Positions 1 to 9,801 of a stretch of DNA of 64,000 nucleotides are shown one piece after another; the first letter of the stretch is position 1, and every line of letters begins with the position of its first letter. The notes beneath the pieces are model-generated. The model saw only the letters and a list, made by a program, of their open reading frames with translations. It was not told the origin of the DNA and did not search any database. Source of the stretch: Drosophila persimilis (taxonomy: Eukaryota; Arthropoda; Insecta; Diptera; Drosophilidae); the NCBI RefSeq assembly GCF_003286085.1, contig NW_020825324.1, positions 620,001 through 684,000 of the forward strand, in the 5' to 3' direction. The translations under genes were made by a program, and so were the position numbers.

Positions 1-381
1 CGCATCGATGTCCATGAGCTCGACCTTCAGGCGGTCGATTTTGCGACGCTCTATGGTACGCTTCATCACCACATACTTGAGATCCTGGGTCTGCATCAGG
101 GACAGCTGTTCGGGTGTGTGCTCGTCTTTGGCCTGCTTCTCGTGGTGAACATCGTCCGAGAGCTTCGAGTTGATCATGTGGTGGTAGAACTCGTCAGGGT
201 TCTTGTTCTGTGCCCGCTTGTACAGCAGCTTCAGGGTCTTCTCCTTGCGTTGGGCGTCGAGTGCGCGCTTCTTGTAATCCTTCTTCTTCTCGAGCAGCCC
301 CAGATGCTGACGCGCATCTGGCTGGTGGCGCTCGCGATGCACCTTCTGGTTGCTCTTGTTAGCATTCTTCCACGAGGACAT
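1..381 (-). CDS. Utp11: Utp11, U3 snoRNA-associated protein 11 (N-terminal part, cut by window edge)
   Basis: The reverse strand from the ATG at 381 is open through base 1 (127 codons, no stop). It reads as the lysine- and arginine-rich start of the Utp11 family: [20 protein letters not shown], then a segment with [15 protein letters not shown] and a DEFYHHM motif. Utp11 is a small-subunit processome component that binds U3 snoRNA and acts in 18S rRNA processing in the nucleolus. The visible part has no intron. The family is about 250 residues long, so roughly half is missing beyond base 1. It is divergent from Nat10, which starts 757 bp away. D. melanogaster CG1789 is the likely orthologue. 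The family call is from recognised sequence, not a search. Confidence 0.88.
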   Translation of the reverse strand, partial: MSSWKNANKSNQKVHRERHQPDARQHLGLLEKKKDYKKRALDAQRKEKTLKLLYKRAQNKNPDEFYHHMINSKLSDDVHHEKQAKDEHTPEQLSLMQTQDLKYVVMKRTIERRKIDRLKVELMDIDA

Positions 382-1138
382 GGCTCCGATTTATATATGT
401 CTTCTACAGTGTTTAACTAATGTTTAAAACTCGAAAAACATTTGTTTACACAAAAACGTGCGAGCCACAAATGGAGTGCTGGAAAAGACAAGACATTCAA
501 GTGCTGTGAAGCGTCTAAGCGGAACTAGTTCATTCTGTTCTTAATAAAATACATATAATAGATCTATGTATTACATACTTACAAAACTACTACAAGTTAT
601 GATTATATATATAATTGAATTATGATCATTTTTTGGAGTTCAAAAATCACTTCATTTTGAATATACGCGTTGCATTGGTATTCGGCATTTGATTCCCTCT
701 GAACCATTTAGTTCGTTCAGAATGGAACGTAGGCTTGAGCTGCTATCGCTGGCTATCTGGGGATGGGCGATATTTTGATACCGTGACAACCGCAAGTAAT
801 TATGAGATTTCTACCTTAAAGCATTAACATTCTAGTAAATTGTGAGCAATATGTATTTAAATTACTACGACTGATTTTTGCTGTCTCTAACCATACAGTA
901 TATAGTTATGCCAGTTCATACAACGTTCATGCACTGAATTAATTCCCAGCGATCCCAACGATATGTATAAACAAATAAGTATGAAAATTGTCACGGAATA
1001 CTTGTGAAGAGGAACAACTATCGCACATAGAGATGCGTATCGAGACTAGAGCGCACACGTGCATTTTGAACTTCTGCGGCTCTCGCAGATAATTCCTTTA
1101 TTTATTAGATTTAGAGATTAGTACAAGAGTTAGCCAAG
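382..1138. promoter_or_regulatory. Divergent Utp11/Nat10 intergenic region with CACGTG E-box
   Basis: This 757-bp AT-rich spacer holds the promoters of Utp11 (leftward) and Nat10 (rightward). A perfect CACGTG E-box lies at 1056-1061 inside GCACACGTGCA, 78 bp before the Nat10 ATG. Myc/Max bind CACGTG, and ribosome-biogenesis genes are known Myc targets; that link is inference. No DRE (TATCGATA) or TATA box stands out. A short motif (CTAACCATACAGTATATAG) around 889-907 recurs near 34.56 kb and, inverted, near 35.37 kb. Confidence 0.5.
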
Positions 1139-4100
1139 ATGGTCAAGAAGAAAATTGACAATCGCATACGCGTGATGATTGAGAATGGCGTCAAGCTGGG
1201 CCATCGGACCATGTTCATCATCATTGGCGACAAGGCGCGCGACCAAGTGCCCATACTCTACGATATCCTCACCAAGTCCACGGTGAAGGCGCGCCCCACA
1301 GTGCTGTGGTGCTACAAGAATAAAGACGAGGCCATATCCAAGTGAGTGGGCGATCAGTTATTCTCTGGCAAATGCCCAACTTTCACGTAATTCCCTTCAT
1401 TTCCTTCAGCCATGGCAAAAAGCGGGCCAAGAAGATTGCCGTGGGCAAGGTGGACGTGAATGAGGCGGATTTGTTCGATTCCTTCCGTGTTGCCACCACC
1501 ATCCATGGACGTTACTACTCGGAGACACATGCGGTCCTTGGCCGCACATATGGTGTGTGCGTGCTGCAGGACTTTGAGGCTCTGACACCGAACCTGCTGG
1601 CTCGCACAGTGGAAACCGTCGAGGGTGGCGGGCTTATCATTCTGCTGCTGAAGACCCTACAGTCGCTGAAGCAGCTCTACACGATGAGCATGGATGTGCA
1701 CAAGCGATTCCGCACCGAGGCACATCAGACAGTCACCTGCCGCTTCAACGAGCGTCTGATCCTGTCGTTGGCCGACTGCAAGCGCTGTCTGGTTGTCAAC
1801 GATGACCTGACAGTGCTCCCCCTCAGCTCAAAGACTATCAATGTGGACCCAGTTAACGTAAGAACCGATTCGATCAGTGGTTGTGTGGTAATATCATTCC
1901 AGTGATTTTATTATAGCCTGCAGGAGCGGGGCGCTCTGAGAACGAGAGCAGCCTAAAGGATCTGAAGGAGAGCCTGATGAATGTACAGCCGGCGGGGGCC
2001 TTGGTTAACCTCTGCAAGACCTACGACCAGGCCAATGCCGTGGCCCAGTTCATTGAGGCGCTGGTGGACAAGCAGCTGAAGCCGCCCATGTCTCTGACAG
2101 CGGCACGTGGTCGCGGCAAATCGGCCGCCCTGGGTCTCTCGATAGCCGCGGCCGTGGCCTTTGGCTATGTGAATGTTTACGTGACCTCGCCGCATCCCGA
2201 GAATCTGATCACGTTGTTCGAGTTTGTGCTGAAGGGATTCGATGCGCTCGAGTATCAGGAGCATGCGGACTACACCATAATCCGGTCGACAAATGCCGAC
2301 TACAAGAAGGCCATCATCCGGATCAATATTACGAGGAGCAGCCGGCAGACCATCCAGTATATAGCGCCCAGCGACACGCATCTGCTGAATGCCGCCGATC
2401 TGCTGCTGATCGACGAGGCGGCCGCCATTCCGCTGCCACTGGTAAAGAAGATGATCGGCCCCTATCTGGTGTTCATGGCCAGCACCATCAATGGCTACGA
2501 GGGCACAGGACGCTCCCTCAGCCTGAAGCTCATCTCGCAGCTGCAGAAGGAGAACAATGCCCGGCCGCCGCTGAAGCTGGATGAATCGATTCGGTACCAG
2601 GAGAACGACGACATCGAGCGCTGGCTGATCAATCTGCTCTGTCTGGATGCCAGCACTGTGCCGTCCATCAGCTCCGGCTGCCCGACACCCGATGTTTGCG
2701 AGCTGTACTACATTGATCGCGACGCTCTCTTCTCCTACCACAAGGCAGCCGAGTCGTTCCTGCATCGCCTCGTCTCCATCTACGTTTCCTCCCACTACAA
2801 GAACACTCCCAACGACCTCCAGATGATGAGCGACGCCCCAGCGCATCATTTATTCTGTCTGCTGGGTCCCGTCCAGCGTCTCGATCAGCTTCCCGAAATC
2901 CTCGTCGTCATCCAGGTGTCGCTGGAAGGACAGATCTCCTCGAAGAGCATAAGCGAATCGTTGGGACGCGGCAAGAAGGCCGCCGGCGACCTCATACCCT
3001 GGAATATTGCCGAGCAGTATGGAGATGTGGACTTTCCCAAGCTCTGCGGCGTTAGGATTGTGCGCGTGGCCACACATCCCAATTACCAGAGGATGGGCTA
3101 TGGCAAGCGGGCGATTCAGCTGCTCAAGGACTACTATGCCGGACGGCACACAAACCTGGACCTGGATAGACCCACTGCCTCCAAGGATGGTGGCCAAAAT
3201 GGTGAGAATTCTACCCTCCGCAAAAGTACTCCCGAAAAAACTTTTCATTCCGCATCCCCCGCAGGCATAGAAGAGGTGGAGGAGGAGCAACTGAGTCTCC
3301 TGAAAGAGCAGATCCGGCCGAGGAAAAACATTCCCACACTCCTGCAACGCCTGCACGAGCGCACACCGGAGCCTGTGGACTACATTGGCACCTCGTATGG
3401 CCTGACGCCGGAGCTGCTAAAGTTCTGGAAGAGCGCCGGCTTTGTGCCCGTGTACCTCAGCCAGAAGGCTAACGAACTAACCGCCGAGCACAGCTGCATC
3501 ATGCTGCACACGCCCGCAACTACTCCGTGGTTGGGGCTCTACTACCAGGACTTTAGGCGGCGTGTCCTCAAGTTGATGGGAAAGACGTTCCGAGAGTTTG
3601 AGACGAAACTCTGCCTGGCACTACTCAAGAACAAGTCCGCGGCGGAGTCTGGGAGCAGCAGCAAACCCCTGGACAAGAACACACTGGACGTGTTCTTTTT
3701 GCCGCACGACCTGGAACGCCTCGAGAGCTACGCGCGCCAGCAGTCCGAGTTCCGGCTGATCCTCGACCTCCTCACAGACATCGCCCAGCTGTATTTCCAG
3801 GGCCGGTTCGAGTCCCTGCAGCTGGACCTGGTTCAGCAGGGCATTCTCCTGGCATTGGGTGTGCAAGGCAAGACGGTGGACACCCTCGGGCAGGAGCTGA
3901 ATATGCCGGGCAACCAGCTGCTGGCCAAGTTCTTTGATGCCATGAAGAAGTGCAATCAGTGCTTCCGCTCCATCATCGAGCAGCACATCGAGGGCGGCAT
4001 GCTGCAGGAGGCGGATCTGCCGCGCGGCGAGGACCTCCAGCCGATCAGCCTCTCGCTCGACCAGGAGCTCGACCAGACTGCCCAGAAGCTGAGCAAGCAG

Positions 4101-4425
4101 CAGCGCAAGGAGCTGAAGCGCCTCAAGGCCGAGCAGCTGGACGAGTTCCTGATCAAGGGCACCGAAGAGGACTGGTCCAAGGCCCTGCAAACGAACGGCA
4201 GTGGCGGCGGCAGCGGTCTCATCTCCGTCAAGAGGTAGGTGCGCGTGCATCAGCATTCCCCTCATTTCAATGGCCATCTCATTCATCTCTCTTTTACCCA
4301 GTGGACACCTGAGAAGCGGTCCCATCGAGCCGATCGAGGATAGGGAGCTGGCCGGACCGCAGGCCAAGAAGAAAAAGAAGAGCAATATGAAACAGAAACG
4401 CAGTCTGGGCAAGTCCTTGATCTAG
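1139..4425 (+). CDS. l(1)G0020: RNA cytidine acetyltransferase, NAT10/Kre33 family (l(1)G0020 orthologue)
   Basis: Five coding exons: 1139-1341, 1410-1857, 1917-3201, 3265-4234, 4302-4425. All junctions are GT/AG and keep frame, giving 1009 residues, close to the roughly 1000 usual for the family. NAT10 enzymes use acetyl-CoA and ATP to make N4-acetylcytidine in 18S rRNA and tRNA, in the nucleolus. The order is as expected: an N-terminal TmcA-type domain, a RecA-like helicase with Walker A ARGRGKSA near residues 280-287, then a GNAT domain with the acetyl-CoA loop RVATHPNYQRMGYGKRA near 600-616. A basic tail (AKKKKKSNMKQKR) is a likely nucleolar signal. Intron 3 (3202-3264) is 63 nt, has no stop, and is in frame, so retention would add 21 residues. 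The start is the first ATG of an exon reading MVKKKIDNRIRVMIENG. It converges on Nop53, 108 bp between stop codons. Confidence 0.96.
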
Positions 4426-4533
4426 GAGGATTCACCCTAAGTGTGGGTGGATTTTAATTTCTGTAGAAAATTAATTACATTTTTGTTAAACGAGGAAAAA
4501 AAACCGAATATATATAATCGAAGATTTAAGGCC

Positions 4534-6143
4534 TTATATTTGAATGGTATCCTGGGTCTGCTTGGCCGCCTTGGCGGCGGCACGACGACGATCGGCCAGA
4601 TCTTGGTAGCTGGTTCCGGGATCCTTGTGCGAGTTGCGCTCGAAACGCTTCACCTTGGCCTTCTTGCGGGTGACGGCCACCGTTGTGGGCAGCATGTTGT
4701 TCTTCTGCAGCAGATGGAAGCGGTCCTTCAGCAGATTGCTCTCCGGTTTCACGTTGCGCAGATTGCCGGCCAGATCCTCGGGCATATTGACATCCACATC
4801 GGGCTCCTCGAACTTGTGCCGCCCCAGGCGCTTCGGCTCGAACTTCTTCTTCTCCGCCCGCTGCTTGCGACGCTTCTTCAGGTCGTTCAGGTCCTCGGCC
4901 TCGTCATCCAGTTCATGGCGAATCGATTTGATGCTTAAAGTGGAGTGGAGTCCAAATTGAGTAACAGATAAGGCGAAAGGATGGGGGGAGATGGCTTACC
5001 GGATCAGATCGGCTGTCTGTTGCTTGAGCTTTTTTTTGAGCTCCGTTTTGCGCTGCAGCTCCTTCTGCTTGAGCTCCTTGCGGCGGGCCTGTTTGCTCTT
5101 CTTTGAATCTCGCTCCACGGCGGCATTGATTGTACGATAGGCCTTATCCGACGAATCGTTTGGGTCATCCTCCTCCTGCTCGGATTCCTCCTCTTTCGCA
5201 TCCGCATCTTCATCCATTCCCTCGCTCAGCTCCATCAGGCGGCGCTCGTCGCGCTGCTCGGGTGTGACTTTGCTGAACATACTGGTGGTGACGCGCTTCA
5301 AATGCTGCTCCTTCTTGATGATGCCCTCCTCACGCTCCACGACCTCCGACAACAACTGCTTGTGCGCCTCCAGTGCTGGATTGTAGCTCATGCCGGGATG
5401 TGGAGGGACAAACTTCTTGCCCTTGATGGTCTTGTGGTGCATACTGGCGTGAGTCTTGACCAACTTTTTACCCACGTTGCCGGCTATGTGGAGGGCCAGA
5501 TCGCGGCTGATCCAACCCTTTTCGTCTTTCAGGCCCGGAATCTTGTCACGAAAGTCCACATCCTGCCAAATGTCGTTGTCAAAGTTGGTCTTCTTGCTCT
5601 TCTTGTCGGCCAGGCGCTGCTCCATCTTTACATAGTACTGGCCCCGATCGCTGTTGGCCTGTCGATGGCGCGGCTTGGTGGGATTACACACCTCCATTTC
5701 GATATTGCGTCCGTTCTTCTTTTGCTTCACATGATTGCTGAAAGAACGCACTTGCATTTGGAGGATCAATACAAAGGTGCACCACCTACCGCTTGACAAT
5801 GGGATCCTGCACTTTGGATGTGTTCTCCATGGGTTGGAATGTGCGCATGGGCTTCTTGGCATTCAGCTTCCGCTTCTGCTTGATGCTCAGCACAGTGGGC
5901 TTCGCCTTCAGCGGCGTGGAGTCCAGCACGAATAGATCCTCATCCTGCTTTTCTGTGAACGTGCTGTGTGGAAAAAGTTAAGAAAACTCCAAGATTCGGG
6001 GCAGCAAGAACCCACCCAATGCGCTCCTCCTGGCGCTGATCCTCAAGGAACTGCTCTACATCTTGAATGTCTGTCTTGCGCCAGGCGGATTTGTTCTTCT
6101 TCGAAATGCGCTTCTTTTTCGTTCCAGGCTCCATGGCAGTCAT
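4534..6143 (-). CDS. Nop53: Nop53 (GLTSCR2/PICT1 family) ribosome biogenesis protein
   Basis: Four exons on the reverse strand: 6143-6016, 5963-5790, 5737-5000, 4933-4534. All have GT/AG junctions and a phase-2 pattern throughout, giving 479 residues. The protein is rich in Lys, Arg and Glu. It starts [20 protein letters not shown], has the family segment [20 protein letters not shown], a very acidic stretch ([17 protein letters not shown]) and a basic coiled-coil-like C terminus. Nop53 acts in 60S maturation: it links the exosome and Mtr4 to 7S pre-rRNA processing in the nucleolus. A second in-frame ATG lies three codons downstream. The 3' end faces Nat10, and the ATTAAA-like signal on this strand (4452-4457) lies 82 bp past its own stop, so the two 3' UTRs probably overlap. 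D. melanogaster CG1785 is the likely orthologue. Confidence 0.93.
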
Positions 6144-6191
6144 GGTAAAAGATGTTTAAAAACGAAAACAAATTGAAGTGCCAGAGCGGCA

Positions 6192-6289
6192 CACGTGCAA
6201 TGAATATGGGGATAGGGAGCAGTGTGACCGCGGATTTATCGTTGAAATATACCGTCCGACCCTCAGAAATATACCGTAAATATACTGAC
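6192..6289 (-). promoter_or_regulatory. Nop53 promoter: E-box plus Ohler motifs 1 and 6
   Basis: Upstream of the Nop53 ATG, three elements read in the gene's direction: motif 6 (GTCAGTATATTT, 6289-6278, exact match to KTYRGTATWTTT), motif 1 (CGGTCACACTG, 6230-6220, exact match to the M1BP site) and a CACGTG E-box (6192-6197). Motif 1/6 promoters are the TATA-less housekeeping class of Drosophila, which fits a nucleolar gene. The E-box sits in the same 11-mer, GCACACGTGCA, as the one before Nat10. Confidence 0.72.
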
Positions 6290-6665
6290 GAATTCAAGTT
6301 CTATTATACATATTCCTCGATTTTGATATTCCGTGGAATATTATTAGCTAGATAGAACATTTAGCCATGCCCACATAATTTTATCCAATTAATTAACCTA
6401 TTTTCTAATTGACTGGTTTATTTTAAACACTTGCTTTTATTGCATTTTGCGTAAAAAGGTTTTACCGAAAATGGTCAAACAAAAAAACGAAAGAGGATAG
6501 TCGTTCCTATTTTTCAATTTTGATATTCCGTCGAATATTATTAGCTAGATAAATCATTTTGCCATGCCCACATAATTTTATAGTATTTATGAATCCATTT
6601 TTACTTAACTGGCTTATTCTAAATACTTGCTTTGATTGGATTTCTATATTCCGTTGAAAATAAAA
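6268..6665 (+). repeat. Promoter-associated ~200-bp tandem repeat, locus 1 (2 monomers)
   Basis: Two head-to-tail monomers begin at the landmark TTGATATTCCG at 6323 and 6520 (period 197). Each holds TATTATTAGCTAGATA, CATGCCCACATAATTTTAT and a downstream GCTTTxATTG segment. Close relatives occur at 42.5-43.1 kb and 46.4-46.9 kb. Copy 1 is almost identical to the 42.5-kb copy from AATATACCGTAAATATACTG onward, including motif 6. The family is not recognised; a satellite or non-autonomous transposon is possible. Confidence 0.75.
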
Positions 6666-7634
6666 TTTAATAGGATGAAATTGATGGTATCAGCTCGATA
6701 GTGCCCTCGGCATTGATGGGCAATAACAACTGCTTTTCACAGCTAAAAAATTCAAAAATGGGTAAGCAACAGCACGATTTGCAAGCTAAATGAAACATAT
6801 ATTATTGATTTGAGCACCAAACAATAATATAATAATAATATTTTGCGAGGAGAGCAACAGTTGCTATAAAGAGCTAAAAATTTATATTAAATAAACATGT
6901 ATACTTAAAAAATCTTGATATGGTATGGTACATAATTGAAATAGCTGAAAAATACATCAGCAACAGGGTAAACAAACTCAACTTATAAGCAGTGAATCTT
7001 TGCAGTATGTACAATAAATATATGCAATCGTACAATAACGAAGTTAAATTAAATAGCTAAATAGCTGAAAGTAACTCTGGCATGTAGCTAACGAACTGCA
7101 TCTCTATACCATACCCAACAAGTGTCAGTTGAACAAAAATTTGCATCAAAGTGCGTAATTTTGTGGGTGCGTTTCCATTCAGCCGTATCAAATTTTGGGC
7201 TCAATTTAAAAGCCACTCGCTCAGGCAGTCCACAGAAGCAAGTCGCACTCCGTTAGAAGCAAAAGGGCGAGCAATAAATACGGAATTCCGAATAAAAGCG
7301 CTCCATACAACACAGAAGCAGCGCGAGAGCAACAACCAGCAGCAGCCGCTGAATAAAAGCCGGTAAGTTAACGCCGCGCCGCCGCTCCGCCAGCGTTCAC
7401 AATGGCTGATGACAGAGGCAGCGCTGCGAGTGTACATCGGGAACTACTGACGTGTCCAAACACAAACCCAGCCAGAATAGGCGTCGCTGCCGAAGATGTT
7501 TTTCACTGATTAAAGCTGAATGTCAAGTGCTGTCCGCTTATCAATTGAATATTATCTCATTTTTGAGCAGATTGTTTGCTACAAATACCAGATAAAGATC
7601 CCCGAGCGGAAACACTAACCCATCAGCCGGCAAG
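6666..7634. other. Intergenic region and likely 5' UTR of the kinase-like gene
   Basis: 6666-7140 is AT-rich with no coding signal. A GC-richer stretch of about 7200-7362 ends in a good splice donor (GTAAGTTA from 7363), and an acceptor lies at 7589-7591 (ACCAG). This suggests a non-coding first exon of the downstream gene with an intron of about 230 nt. The exon start is not determined. Confidence 0.35.
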
Positions 7635-8964
7635 ATGAGCTCAACTGTGAAATTGGGAGACATTTCCGCCAAGTTCTCGGAGGCGACGCTGGACGAGATC
7701 TTCCAGAAGGCGGGTGGCACCAAGTACACCTCGTACAAGTTCGGTCCCAGCGGCAAGAAGGGCGATGCCTACTTGAGCCGCGTCTTTCGCATCACCATCT
7801 TTGGCGTTAAGGCAGGCCAAGATGGCAAGGATGTGGAGCTGGAGGTGAATACCATCGTCAAGGCCATGCCGGACAATCTGCACAGGCGTCGTCTGTTCCG
7901 GTCTGTGATATTCTTCCGGAACGAGATCCATTTCTACACGAAGGTCATTCCAGCCATTGAGGCCTTCCAGGAAGCCAGGCAGCCCAAACCGAATAATCCC
8001 TTTGTGGAGTACGCCAAGTGCTATGCCTCCTTGTGCGATGGCATCAATGATTTCATTGTTCTGGAGGATGTGGGACAACGCGGCTATAAAGCCCCTGTTC
8101 GGTGAGTCTCATCCATTCCAGCAGCCTAAAGCGATGACTGAAACAATCTCTCGCAGCCAGGACTACATTGCTCTGCCGGATGCCCTGCTCACGATGCGCG
8201 CTCTGGGGCGCTACCATGGCGTGGCCCTGGCCTTCAATGCCTTGGACCCGAAGAACTTCGAGAAGGCCGCCTCGGCTTTGGAAGAGACCTACTACGGGGA
8301 GCACACCCGCGAGTGGTACACCGGCTTCTTGGGGCTGGCCGAGAACGTCGCCAAGGATGCCATTGCCAAGACCTATCCCAACACCAAGTACGAGACGATT
8401 GGCAACAACTTCCTGCAGCCGTCGCTCTTCGACGATTTGATAGACCTCGTGTCCACGCGCTCGAAGCTGAGCGTGTTCGGGCACGGCGACTGCTGGACGC
8501 CCAACTTCCTCACCAGCTACGGGGATAAGGGCCAGCCGCTGAGCATTATCATCATCGATTTCCAGCTAGCACGCTGCTCCTCACTGGCCCTCGACCTAAG
8601 CTTCTTCATCTACTCGTGCACCAGCCAGGAGCTGCGCGAGAAGCACTATGAGGAACTGCTGCGTGCATACCTGGACAGTGCCCAGAGCCTGATCACCGAT
8701 CTGGGCGGCAATGCCGAGTCGATCATCTCATGGGATTCGCTAAAGGCGGAGCTTGTTCAGTTTGGTCGCTTCGGCTGCGGCATGGGAATTGAATCGCTGC
8801 CCATGACCATGATGGAGGACGAAGAGGTCGCCGATCTGGATGCCATCAAGGAGAATGCCATTCTCACCGACATCTGGAACATTACGCCCTTCAAGGAGCC
8901 CGCCAAGCAGCAGCGTCTGGCCGACATCTTCAAGCACGCCATCGACCAGAACTACATCAAATAG
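7635..8964 (+). CDS. EcKinase-like (EcKL/CHK) small-molecule kinase
   Basis: Two exons, 7635-8101 and 8157-8964, with a GTGAGT donor, CAG acceptor and 55-nt intron, give 424 residues, normal for the EcKL (DUF227/CHK kinase-like) family. These are choline-kinase-fold enzymes of insects. Some phosphorylate ecdysteroids; others are implicated in detoxification. The catalytic Brenner-type motif HGDCWTPN is at about 265-272 and the metal-binding DFQ follows at about 290, preceded by IIII. The N-terminal lobe has the glycine/lysine segment GPSGKKGDAYLSR and a lysine in IVKAMP. There is no signal peptide, so it is cytosolic. The start follows CGGCAAG directly and matches the family start (MSSTVKLGDIS). 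It may be the orthologue of D. melanogaster CG2004, from memory only. The substrate is unknown. Confidence 0.9.
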
Positions 8965-9801
8965 AGTGCCTCGATTGTAAGGAGCACCAAAAAGATCAAA
9001 GGCAGTGGAGGACAATGAAAAAGGGCCCCCAGTATTATTGACTACATATTCTACCCAACATCATATCGCACATCGTATATCCTATCTAATATAATGTAAT
9101 TTTTTACGAATTTTACGAAATAGAGTGTCCCATTATATGGACTATAGTGTAATTGCATGTGGAAGTCATGTTGTAGAATATTTTAAAGAATATTTTACTT
9201 TTACAGCGGGTCTCTCTCGATTGATCACTGATATGGTTGATGCTGTTTCGGACAATACGACAATAATCTCTTGGGATAATCCTATTTTCGGATTATTCGG
9301 ATAATTTTCAGAACAATGAAGTTGCAACATGAAACCTTTGATATCCCAAGCTTTTAAGACCAGCATCAGCATTGGCCGAAACGCAGAAATATATATAATA
9401 CCTAAGTCCTGGGCAGAAGATCGGAAAGGAAATTCGAAGAGGAGAGTTTAAAGATGAAACCAAAAAAATGGATATGGAAAACATTGGATTCAATTTAAAA
9501 CAACCCTCCAAATGTTTAAGAATGGATAAATATTAAAATCAGCATATAACGCCAACGAGGGGCCCCTCCGTATGACGCGTGAAACACCAAGATTGGGTAC
9601 AGATACGAGGAAATTAAGATCTAATGCATCCCATATCGAGTATTGTGATTCCTCTTCGAACAATCAGTCAAAAACTTCGATTCTTGTTAGATAATAATGA
9701 ATTTTGTTGTTGTATGGATAATTAACGATGGAGATAACATAACTGATAGTAGACTGAAAACATATATACACAGTGCTGTTCGGCCATGTCCGGACCTCTG
9801 T
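8965..9801. other. Intergenic region between two convergent genes
   Basis: AT-rich, 3' flanks of the kinase-like gene and Hexo2. No ORF with coding character. Around 9255-9310 the TTGGGATAAT/GGATTATTCGGATAAT repeats give a small imperfect dyad. Nothing else seen. Confidence 0.5.

Noticed and set aside
1953..2849. 298-codon reverse ORF inside Nat10
   Set aside because: A shadow of codon bias in the Nat10 coding strand; no family resemblance.
3621..4412. 263-codon reverse ORF across the Nat10 3' end
   Set aside because: Leu/Gln/Glu-rich mirror of Lys/Glu/Leu codons in Nat10, and it runs through a supported intron.
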